Assembly: GCA_949358305.1 (NCBI GenBank)
Contig: OX442321.1
Span: forward strand, 4,241,605 to 4,305,604
Source of the DNA: Strigamia acuminata
Taxonomy: Eukaryota > Arthropoda > Chilopoda > Geophilomorpha > Linotaeniidae
DNA: 64,000 bases
Direction of reading: 5' to 3'
A program made the translations under genes and the position numbers. Positions 13,804 to 24,200 of the stretch are shown here, in pieces; within the stretch, counting starts at the first letter, position 1; the number at the start of each line of letters is the position of its first letter. Under the pieces are notes generated by a model, which saw only the letters and a program-made list of their open reading frames with translations, did not search any database and was not told the DNA's origin.

Positions 13804-14499
13804 TTTATTTTTGGTCCAAGTTCCACTCGTTGGACCCGATGGAATGCTCCAGACGGAACCTTAAATCAGTTAGCGATTGGTGTCTAAGGGTTTGATAGAT
13901 ATCCAAGTCTAACCCATTACGGTACCATATACTACCCCACTTTAAACCATGTGGGATTACCAAGTTTCCCCTTTGGGAGCTCGAGGTTAGGTTAAGGTTT
14001 GCCAACAATTGGAGTTTGCACCAGTTGCTATTCCCGTTGCTGGCACTGCTTTACATTTCCGCCAAAATGGACAAAAAAGACGAAGTTCTACGTCAAAAGT
14101 CGTACTCACTTAAAACGACATGCCGGTAAAACATGCAAGTAAAACTCAAACTTTACCGACATGAGGCTTAAAGCGGGGAAATATATTGTGAGTTTCTATG
14201 ATATCGCTTATGTATTAGCGCCACCTCCATTAATACCGTAATAAAACTTTAACGGAAACCACTTCCGGTTTTACGCTGCCCGATTGGTTAATCTAAGGCC
14301 TGCAGCTCCACCTGGTTGTGGGGAACCGCAACAGGTTCGCGAGGACGTGAGAGCTGCACCAAGTGCCTTGCGCTGCAGGGTAGTGATCAGCATGCAGGGG
14401 CAAGTGGTCACAACGCTAAACACTGTTTAACAAACCAACAACACTAGTACATCGTTCTTTATTCTAACAATCCTTTAAATCCTTCGATATTCATCTTAA

Positions 14500-14772
14500 T
14501 ATACTCCGTCCCAGTACAAGGTGGTCTTAATTCACTGGTGTAGTGGCACAAAAAAGTAGCCCTTAACACATTGTTTAATTGATTAAAACGGAAAAAAGCT
14601 TATTTTTAGCAAATAAAATAAATATTTTATTACCAATTAAATAAAATCCATACTTCTAATCACTTTTTACACTTAAATTCATTGAAAATAAACAGAACTA
14701 CTTTTCCGCGTAGACGTAATCCACCAGTGATAAGGCTGGAATTAAGACCACCTTGTACCAGAACGGAGTATA
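14500..14772. mobile_element. MITE-like element (~273 bp)
   Basis: The left end TATACTCCGTCCCAGTACAA continues into GGTGGTCTTAATTC. The right end is its inverse, GAATTAAGACCACCTTGTAC followed by CAGAACGGAGTATA, with very few mismatches over about 34 bp. The core is AT-rich with no coding capacity. Confidence 0.8.
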
Positions 14773-16107
14773 CGTTAGGAATATCCTATTAGGCTTGGTC
14801 AGGATGCAGAGTAGAAATCTGACACTTCTGTTAGAGCTATTTGACATTTGATTGTAAACTATAGTTAAATCTCACAAGATCAAGATTTAGCACTACCATT
14901 AGTTCACGAAATACTACTTAATAAGCTGTTAGTATTATTACTGACATAAATTAGCTTGTAATCATCTGTCTGTATGGTTTAGATAAGACCTATGACTTGA
15001 GGTATGGTTTTACTGGTGGTTCTGTTTCGAATTTGAGCTCTGTTTTCGCTGTGTCCGCCTCAGGTCGTCCCCAGTGAATGCCAATAGAAGACGGAAGTAA
15101 TGAAAATGTCGTCATGTGATATAAATAGCTGCTGTTATCAGGTTTAGATCAGAGATTAGACTTCCTTTGTTGTTCTGAATGAAGATTAAGTTGATTTTTT
15201 TTTATTGCTTTCAAAAATTAATTGTTTTTTTTGTTTCGCTTCTTTCATTAGTTTTTAATTGGGAAAAAATTACCCGGAATTGAATGGAATTGGATTTTTT
15301 TTTATCCCAGATATGACTCATGTTTCACTTGTTTTAAGAGTGAAAGATTTTGTGCCGGATTTTTAATGAATCAAAAAATGACGCATTGGAAAAGAAAGGA
15401 AAAAATTGTTTGAAGTTCTTTGAGAGATTGAGGGGGAAAACAAATTAATCCGTGCGCTTCGATGGATTTTTAATTGCATACTGTGAAGAGAGAAAAAATT
15501 GCTCAGACAGATGCCAAAAACATTATAGCATTGTTGCATAGTTTTGTGGAAATTTCGCAATCGTTCACACGTTTATTGACATTCTAGGCATATTTTTCTG
15601 ATGTGTAATCCAGAAAACGTGCGCTCCGGTTATTTTTTAATTTCGTTTTTATTTTATGGTTTGATTAGTTGCTGCTAGGGCGTAATCATATAAAATTAGA
15701 AATTTTGTAAATGTAAATAACATAAGATTTGTCTTTGAATTTATTTTTTCTTCATTTTGTGGTCAGTTTAAATTTAAAATTATCAAAATGTCACTTGTCG
15801 CCATGTTTTAATGTGGCGCCATCGAACGAGATTTTCTAGAAACAGAAAAAAATAAGTTTTCTTTTTTTCAGAAATTAAAAATTAAAAATTGAATTTTTCC
15901 TCCACAAGTAACATTTTATCGTTTTTTTTTCTTGTTAAATAAACAAAAAATCTATGTATTATATCTTATCACTTTTTTACACTCGACAAACTGGACAAAG
16001 TTCATATTTTGCTTGCGATGCAGATAAGGATTTCTTGTTTTCTTAAATCAACTGGAAAAATAATATCAATCGCCGACAGATGTCACTCGTGATTTATCGT
16101 GCTTCGA

Positions 16108-19100
16108 ATGGCTGCCAATTCCTCTCGCGATTTACCTCGTTCTGACAAGGAAATACCGAACGGGAGATCCGGACGAAGAGAAAGTATCGTGTGGTCGGAT
16201 GGACAGGTAACTTATCTTTACCGTATATCTGAAACAAAGCGAAATTGACGTGCAAATTTCGTGTTAAGATATTAAGCCTATTTATTGTTAACGGCGCGAC
16301 GTCAATATTTTCACTTGTTAAAAAATGGTCTAAATACTCAAAGTTATGCGTAAATTTGAGTTTTATGAGTGAAACTTTAGTTTTAATTTGTTTTTCCGTG
16401 TTTTAGTTATCGTATTTGAATGAGGATTGTGTCGGGATACCAGAAAAACTGGCGAATTCGTACGGCGGGACGACGAGACGATTGGATTTGAGTTACAATT
16501 TCATCAGGTATTGAAAACAAATTGCGTACAGATAAATGGGAAATCAGTTGAATGGCACCTGAAAATAGATCAAGCTATCTGTTTAAGATTGGGTGCACCC
16601 GGTTTACATTACAAAAAAAAATAAAAAATAATTTTAATGTAAAATATCTGAATTTTTAAAAATTAATTTGAAAAAAATTGAAGGGATATGGTAAAAAATC
16701 AATTTACAGTGGAAATTATTAGTTTTTTTTACTTAAAAGGCAAAATTTTCATTGAAAAATGCCAAATTATTCTAATTTTATTATTATTATCTATTTGGCC
16801 GAAAAACTACATTTTTTTTCTTTCAAAAAATAATTTTTTTGTCTGAAAATGCATTTTTTTCCTACTTGAAAATGCATTCCATTTATCTCGAATTTTTTTG
16901 CCCAAAAAACCATTTTTATACCAAAAATTAATCATTTTCAACTGAAAATGCAATTTCTTCACTTCAAAACATATTTTTCTTCCAAAAATGCATTTTTTTG
17001 TTGTAAAAAATAATGTAATTTCTAAATATTTAATACTTTTTGTTAAAAAAAATAATAATAACGATTGTTTTTGTTTCTAGAAAAACTCTATTGTAAACAA
17101 AAACATTATTTAAATTAAAACTGGGGTCGAAAAATTGAAGTTTTGCCAATGTGGCTCTGTATCGGGTGTTCCATTAATGTAATCTTTTTCTGCGAATAAA
17201 ATTGAAAAGAAAGAAAGAAAGAATAGAAATTCTCAGGATTCTCATTTAGTTCGTTTCTCACGCACGCCTGAAAAGTAAAAACGAGCTTGTTTGTCGGTAA
17301 TCTGGACCAAATTGACTGGAAAATTAAGTCATTTGGGGGTAATTTGCCAGCTATCAACTTTCCTTAGTTTTTAAGTTGTTTGTGCAATCAAGTGGAACGA
17401 TTTGAGAGAAAGGCCGAGTAGAGGTTTCTGATTAAATTGCATCTGAATTAGTGCTGTTAATTATTATATTAAGCAAATTGTCGCCTGGGAAATTGTAATG
17501 TTTTCATGTTTTTTTTGAATTATAAATTAATTGTCCGCTGTATTTATTTTTGAAATATTTATTTACAGCAGTTTGGCTGGATTAGAGAAATTTGTTCACT
17601 TGGAAGATTTAATCTTAGACAATAATCAGTTGGACGATTCTGTTACTTTCTCACCTAATCCATTTCTGTATACATTGTCACTCAACAAGAACAAAGTAAG
17701 TTCATTCATAATAAACGAGTTATTTCAACTTTGTAATCAGGGGTCGACAAAACTAAAAATAATTCAGGTCTTTTTTGTCTATTTAATTTGAGAATTTATC
17801 ACTAGCTTGGGCTATAAATAACTACGAATGCGATTAGGCCTAACAAAACAACAATCGTTCTCCAGACCAATCCCGAGGCGCGTAACAAACCGCTTTTGAC
17901 GTCTGATTGGTTCTTACCGGGAAGAAATTCCTGGAGCCATGGATAATTCCTGAAAATTTTTCTCGTGCTAGCGCCCCCAGTTGCGGCCTTTACAAACCAA
18001 GCACTAAACGTCAAATGCGGTTTGTTACACGCATCGGAATTGGTCGCAAAACGATTGTTGTTGCTTTACAAACCAAGCATCATGGCGGCCACCTCTTTAC
18101 GATGGGGCGAGGCCAGTTTGGATACGATTGACTATCCACGTTATTTTCTATCGGTAAATTTTTGTATTAAATACACCTCGCACTTGAGTAATTGTCGGGT
18201 TTAGGTCAGCACTCATCTTCTTGTCAAACAAGATGATTTGTTCTGACCTAATTATCCCGACAATTACACGTCGCGCTTGGAAAATTTTGGAAATTTAGGC
18301 GCCAGGCAAGAAGTTTTAGGCATAGCGACTTGGTGCTTGGTATTTGTCGACTTCTGTTTGTAATTGAGGGATGGCCAATACCGCAAATCCATTACTCGAG
18401 ATTTGGGATTGAAAATTTAGGAAATTGCATTAAATCCACGAAAACAATTACCATGTTTACGTGATTTGTTGTTCCAGATAATTAAAATGCATTATCGGTA
18501 ATTCACATTTGGCATCATGATTACCAGAAAACTATAGGAACATGTAAACGCACATGGTTTATCTGGACAAATAAAATTCGAATTTTAACTTATGTGGAAA
18601 ACTGAGTACATGTAAACATGGTAAATGATCGCAATCATGGAATCCTAAAATAATTCCAAAAAAATGTTGCAAAATTAAATCTAAAGAAAAAAATCGTTAA
18701 AATCCGTAGTAAATCTTATGCTAAATGATAAAAAAAATCATTGACCCTTTAAATAAAGTATTCATTCATTTGTTTTAAACAGATAACTGATTTGGATGCT
18801 CTACTCAATAAAATATCAATTTCTTTTCCTAATTTACGGTATTTGAGTATGTTAGGAAACCAGGCTTGTCCTCATCAACTATCAGGTGGTGATAAAGATG
18901 ATGATGATTATCAACGATATAGGTGATTGTAGTTTTATTTGTTTTATTTATTTATTTATTTATCTATTTATTTATTTGATTCATAGATATTATGTACTTT
19001 ACAAGTTGCAGAAATTAAAGTTTTTAGACTTTATGCCGGTGAAATCGAGAGAAACACGAGAAGCAAACCGTGTTGGGAAATACATGAAAGTTGTTAGACC

Positions 19101-19952
19101 GTCCTCATCTCAAATGGTGGCTATACGTCTTGAATTGTTGCTATTTATTACAATTGAGATATCATTTTTAGGATGAAAATATTGAACTACCATTTTCACT
19201 ACGCAGTGCTTATTCTCCGTTACCGAAAGTGGCAACATCACTTGGCTCACATTCTGGTAAAGGCAGTTGATTGTAAGGATGGGTGCCGGGATTAAATTAG
19301 GCCAATGGAAAATATTAGAAAATTTTGTGGATATTCAACTATCAGTTTTCTAAAATTTCTCAAAATTTCTTAAAACTTTCTCAAAAATTTCTCAAAAATT
19401 TCTCAAAAATTCTCAAAAATTTATCAAAAATTTATCAAAAATTCTCAAAAATTTTCAAAAATTTCTCAAAAATTTCTCAAAAATTTCTCAAAAATTTCTC
19501 AAAAATTTCTCATCTCAAAAATTTCTCAAAAATTTCTCAAAAATTTCTCACAATTTCTCAAAAATTTCACAAAAATTTCTCAAAAATTTCTGAAAATTTC
19601 TCAAAAATTTCTCAAAAATTTCTCAAAAATTTCTCAAAAATTTCTCAAAAATTTCTCAAAATTTCTCAAAAATTTCTCAAAAATTCTCAAAAATTTGGAG
19701 AAATTTTTAATAACATCATCTTAAAAAAAACTGGATGCTCTTATAATTGATGGTGCTTTAGAATCGAAGAAATACGTTACCGTCATTAAAATCACTTTAT
19801 TATCACACAGAAAGTGCGCACCAAGATAAATTTTTTCTATGGAATAAGACGATTTTTTTTTTCTGTTTCAAGGAGCGTATGGAAAATGTCGCTATCATTA
19901 CTCCGGTAAACATTCAGAGGGAAATAGATTCATACGAAATTCCGACTTGTGA
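16108..19952 (+). CDS. LRMDA: LRMDA-like leucine-rich-repeat protein (seven exons)
   Basis: Exons: 16108-16206, 16407-16507, 17572-17695 (or from 17569 at the alternative CAG), 18783-18922, 18987-19116, 19172-19256 and 19873-19952; phases 0, 2, 0, 2, 0, 1. The coding total is 759 nt (252 aa). LRR units read LDLSYNFI, LEDLILDNNQL, LYTLSLNKNK, LRYLSMLGNQACP and LKFLDFMPV, a compact solenoid with an LRR C-cap. The DDDDYQRYR-YYVLYKLQKLKFLD stretch and the extreme C-terminus (YGKCRYHYSGKHSEGNRFIR) match what I recall of human LRMDA (C10orf11). That gene acts in melanocyte differentiation and is mutated in oculocutaneous albinism type 7; the biochemical role is unclear. The protein is longer at the N-terminus than the human one (~198 aa). 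No signal peptide is visible. It converges on the proline-rich gene. Confidence 0.92.
16820..17010. repeat. Imperfect AT-rich repeat (TGAAAATGCATTTTTT-like)
   Basis: Several loose copies of a unit CTGAAAATGCATTTTTTT alternate with CAAAAAA runs inside LRMDA intron 2. Confidence 0.5.
17841..18070. mobile_element. Inverted-repeat element in LRMDA intron 3
   Basis: Arms 17841-17902 and 18008-18070 pair over about 60 bp (for example GTAACAAACCGC with GCGGTTTGTTAC, and ACAACAATCGTT with AACGATTGTTGT). No coding capacity; likely a MITE. Confidence 0.7.
18189..18266. repeat. Near-perfect hairpin (~36-bp arms)
   Basis: TAATTGTCGGGTTTAGGTCA on the left pairs with TGACCTAATTATCCCGACAATTA on the right around a few-base loop, with small bulges. 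It could be a tiny fold-back element. Confidence 0.75.
18447..18626. mobile_element. Inverted-repeat element (~180 bp)
   Basis: ATTACCATGTTTACGTG at the left end pairs with TACATGTAAACATGGTAAAT at the right. It is the third palindromic insertion within one LRMDA intron. Confidence 0.6.
19350..19700. repeat. 11-bp satellite (TTTCTCAAAAA)n
   Basis: About 30 tandem units of TTTCTCAAAAA with single-base slips, inside the last LRMDA intron. The open frame across it (Asn/Phe/Ser/Lys-rich) is an artefact. Confidence 0.95.
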
Positions 19953-20284
19953 CCGATGTCATCCATCACAACCAGCAACAGGCTACAAAGTAGGGAAAAA
20001 AACCCACATTTTGTTTAAACATTTATTTTATTTGCTTTAAACAAATTCTTTACACATACTACAGATGGGAGAAGGGGGGAACATTGTACCTTTTCATATT
20101 TACAAAAAGAAACCTTCCGTCACCATGAGAAGTAAAACTCAATTAAGGGATTGGACAATTTAATTTTCCTCCTCTTTTTAATTCCACATTTTATTTTATT
20201 AATTATAAAAATATAAAATCTTTATTAACAACCGTCACCAATGTTGAATCAAACTCTCAACTTTATCTTTCCAAACTTTGTGCA

Positions 20285-20609
20285 TACCGTACTGCCTCGA
20301 TTTAACGCCGGGGCGTTTATTCATTTTTTCTAGTTGACCCCCCCGGCGTTCATTCAAAGCCCGGCGATTATTCGCGCCGGGCGTCTAACCGAAAAAAAAA
20401 ATTGGAAAGCCACTCATTGCTAGCTATTCTTCGATGTTTCGACCAAAAGACCTCTCAAAACGTTTAAAAAACGTTTCAACCCGGCGTTTAAACAAACCCG
20501 GCGTTCATTTAAGGCCGGCGTTTATTGCCATTTCGTCCTCAGTTTGCCCGGCGCTTAATCAGGAGCCGGCGCTTAGATACGACCGGCGTTAAATCGAGGC
20601 AGTACGGTA
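20285..20609. mobile_element. MITE with perfect 27-bp terminal inverted repeats
   Basis: The left end TACCGTACTGCCTCGATTTA plus ACGCCGG is exactly inverted at 20583-20609. The ends begin and finish in TA, as for Tc1/mariner-like insertions. The 325-bp core is unusually GC-rich for this window and repeats CCGGCGTTTATT-like words about ten times. No open frame; non-autonomous. Confidence 0.9.
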
Positions 20610-20829
20610 AGTAATTCTATTAAACAAAAAATAAAATTTTGAGTGAAGAAACCAGTGGTTCATTAAACTAACAGGGTCAAGTCTGAAAACAGACTTCCAG
20701 TAGGAAAAAACACGTTAAAAATGAGACAAACAAATATTTCTACACACTCAAAAACAACACACACTCAGTGTATTCATCGTAGATGGAATGGAAAAAACCA
20801 CATTGCACCTGAATCGTTTTTGTCAGTTC

Positions 20830-20835
20830 TTTATT
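20830..20835 (-). terminator. Polyadenylation signal of the proline-rich gene
   Basis: AATAAA on the minus strand lies 12 nt downstream of the TGA stop at 20848-20850, so the 3' UTR should be very short. Confidence 0.75.
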
Positions 20836-20847
20836 CAGTCTTTATAT

Positions 20848-21295
20848 TCATCTTTCTCTTGGGTAAGCTGGACCTGTGGCAGAAGGTGGCGGTGGTCTTG
20901 GTCTCCTTCCACCGCCTCCGAGTTGATTGGTAAATTCGATGTCACCCGGTCTAACCGGCGGCCGATTTCGCGGTTCAAAATGGAACTGATGGAACGCATG
21001 GTACCTCGAGTCACCTTCCCATACTTTGTCTCCTCCTGCCGAGTCTGGCGGTGGTCTCACCGGTGGAGGCGCGATTGGCGGTGGCCTTACTGGCGGAGGT
21101 GCAATCGGCGGTGGTCTCACCGGTGGAGGCGCAATTGGCGGTGGCCTTACTGGCGGTGGCCTTACTGGCGGTGGCCTTACTGGCGGAGGCCCTACTGGTG
21201 GGGGTGCAATTGGAGGTGGTCTGACTGGTGGTTGTGTCACAGGTCTTCGTCCAGATTCACCACTACTTTGGTCTTCATCAATAGGATAAATGGGT
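20848..21295 (-). CDS. Proline-rich gene, exon 15 (C-terminal)
   Basis: It opens with PPIYPIDEDQSSGESGRRP, then about ten RPPPV/APPPI/GPPPV pentads. It ends in a non-repeat tail with a GDSRYHAFHQFHFEPRNRPP core, a Gly-Gly-Gly-Gly-Arg-Arg stretch and PAYPRER before TGA. This tail is a diverged copy of the N-terminal module in exon 2. Confidence 0.85.
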
Positions 21296-24200
21296 CTGCA
21301 AAGATGAAAGATAGATGGATTTAGGTAGATAAGAGGAATTTATTTTTTGATTATCAAAAATTGTGCTGGATTTTGAAATGTTTGTTTTATTTTGGGCCAC
21401 CAGCGGGGTTGGACACGTATGTTTTGGAACATAATGTATTGAAGGATATGACCAGGTGGCATAAAAATTCAGGGGGCGCGCATCTAGCGCGGCACAATCT
21501 ACCGCGACACGTACAATACGTTCCATAAAAATTGGTTTTTTATCAAAAAACCAGTAAGGTTAGCACTTCTTAGGAATTAAATCTAAAATAAACGTAGTCG
21601 CAGTTTCAACAGCCCCGGTAGATACGTGTCGCGGTAGATTGTGTCGCGCTGGATGACACGCTCCAAAAATTCAAGTTTTCTTGTGGACAAAACTTTATCC
21701 AGTCGTGGATCGTCCCATTTCAGCTTGAAGCTCACATGCAGGATGAGCGTTTTTGGCTGTATCCACCAGTTAGTGCAAAAATTTACTGATATGTTTTGAC
21801 AAATTGACATTTAAATGACGTCACTCAATCATCTAAACCCATCAAGCTGGACTGGGACGATTTTTATGACCAAGGCTACTGCAGGAAATTTTTTGTCCAT
21901 GGCTGTACATTTTTTTAGAATTTTAATACTTAATAAATTGAAAATAAATATGCATACGGGCTGATTGGTGGTGGCCTAATGGGTGGAGGTGCAATTGGTG
22001 GCGGCCTAATTGGTGGCGGCCTAATGGGTGGAGGTGCAATTGGCGGCGGCCTAATTGGTGGCGGTCTAATCGGTGGAGGTGCAATTGGTGGCGGCCTAAT
22101 GGGTGGTGGCCTTATGGGTGGAGGTGCAATTGGTGGTGGTCTAATTGGTGGTGGCCTTATGGGTGGAGGTGCAATTGGTGGTGGCCTAATTGGTGGTGGC
22201 CTGATAGGTGGAGGTGCAATAGGAGGTGGTCTAATTGGCGGTGGCCTCACTGGTGTTGGTGTGGTTCTTCGGCTAGCTTCACCACTATTTTCGTCGTCTT
22301 CGTCGTCAGTTGGATAAGCCGGAGCAGGCCTGAAAGATGAATAAGACTTGTCAACACCATCATATATGATTATTTAAACAACACAAGAAAATTTTCTCAG
22401 GAGCGGCTAGACTAGATACATTGCACTTTTTGCACACAGGAATGAATTGTGAAAGGAAGTTTGAAACTGAATAACTCTAAAACTGAAATACTACGAGTAG
22501 ATGCATTCGAAAAATCAGTTATAAATTGAAGTTAAACATGTTTGCTGTTTAAATGTTGTGGGTGATCTGTGACCAAAGGCAGTTTTAGTCACAAGCCGTT
22601 TCTTAAGTTTGTCGAGGCAACCCGCCATGCCGATAACTCCTCTTTATACTGGCATGCTGGTGTAAGTGAGAAGGAATTGTTTTCAATCAGAATTGAGCCA
22701 AAACAAGCATAAAAAGCATTTTTAGATGTCCAAAGTGTAGGAAATTGGCCTAAATTGCTATAAATTTTCCAAAATTTTAGAAATAATCTTCAGAATATCA
22801 AGAAAACTCAAATTTCAGGCCCAAATTCAAACATAATTATTCATCCCTGCTCTTTTATATACAGGGTGTTTCGTTTAAGATGCCCAGTCAATTTCCAGAA
22901 TAAATATATGCTTTTTTAAAAAAACCAAGCAGACTATCCTATAGCAAAGTAGGAATGACAAATCCAATGCTGTAATCAAATTTTATGCCAGACATGCAAC
23001 AATGCACTTTTCATTTGCTAACTCGTTAACTGGTTGAGATAGAGCAAAATTTCCAATTACAAAGTTGTAGAGCACCATCAAATTAGTACTATCAAAGTTA
23101 TCTTAGTCATCTTAAGTTAATTCTTTTCACTTTAAAATGAAAACAAATCAGCTAAAATAAAGTAAGCCATTGCGGCAAAAATTAAATTTCTACTGCAAAA
23201 GTACTGAATTTCTTCAATAAATGTATTCAAATTTGCATTATTATGCAAGTAAACAAGAAAAACCACTGTATTTTTTTCTGCCTAAATTATTTTATTTTCT
23301 AAGAATAAAAATTTTCAATATGCTGATTTGTTTTCCTTTTTTTTAAAACAAAAACAGTTAACTTAAGGTGACTAAGATCAGGTGGATAGTACTAATTTTA
23401 TGATTCTCTACAACTTTGTAATTGGAAATTTTGCTCTATCTCAACCAGTTAACGAGTTAGCAAATGGAAAGTGCATTGTTGCATGTCTGGCAAAAAATTT
23501 GATTACACCATTGAATTCTTCATCCCTACTTTGCTATAGGATAGTCTGCTTGGTTTTTAAAAAAAGCATATACTTATTCTGGAAATTGACTGGGCATCTT
23601 AAACGAAACACCCTGTATATAAAAAAAACAAAAAAATAGCTTTTTCACTTATACTGACACGTTTCACTTTATATCGGCATGCCGCTACAAACTGTTTGAC
23701 TGTAATTCCAAAATCCTGGTAAACGCATGTCCAACGGCATGCGGCTTAACGCAGGTTAATATGGTACCAGTATTGTGAAAAATCTGATAACAAGAAGCAA
23801 TTTTCCGCACTTATACAACACTTACAATCTGTTAGTTCAGGTTAGTAGTTTGTGACTTTAAAAATAGAAATAGTATACGTACGGTCTGACGGGTGGAGGT
23901 CTAACTGGTGGTGGCCTTATAGGTGGAGGTGCGATAGGTGGTGGTCTAATTGGTGGTGGCGCAATAGGCGGTGGTCTAATTGGTGGTGGCCTGATAGGTG
24001 GTGGCGCAATAGGCGGTGGTCTAATTGGTGGTGGCCTGATAGGTGGTGGCGCAATAGGCGGTGGTCTAATTGGTGGTGGCCTGATAGGTGGTGGCGCAAT
24101 AGGCGGTGGTCTAATTGGTGGTGGCCTTATAGGTGGAGGTGCGATTGGCGGTGGCCTCACCGGTGTTGGTGTGGTTCTTCGGCTAGCTTCACCACTATTT

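Larger units (their letters stand above)
9346..16107. other. Gene-poor interval with repeats
   Basis: Between the first gene and the LRMDA-like gene I found no exon with matched splice sites. The interval holds three inverted-repeat elements and two minisatellites, listed separately; the rest is unremarkable AT-rich sequence. Confidence 0.55.

Noticed and set aside
14281-14400. GC-richer stretch checked for a tRNA gene
   Set aside because: GGTTCGCGAGG resembles a T-loop, but no cloverleaf can be drawn.
19325-19750. 141-codon Asn/Phe/Ser/Lys-rich frame
   Set aside because: Translation of the 11-bp satellite within an LRMDA intron.
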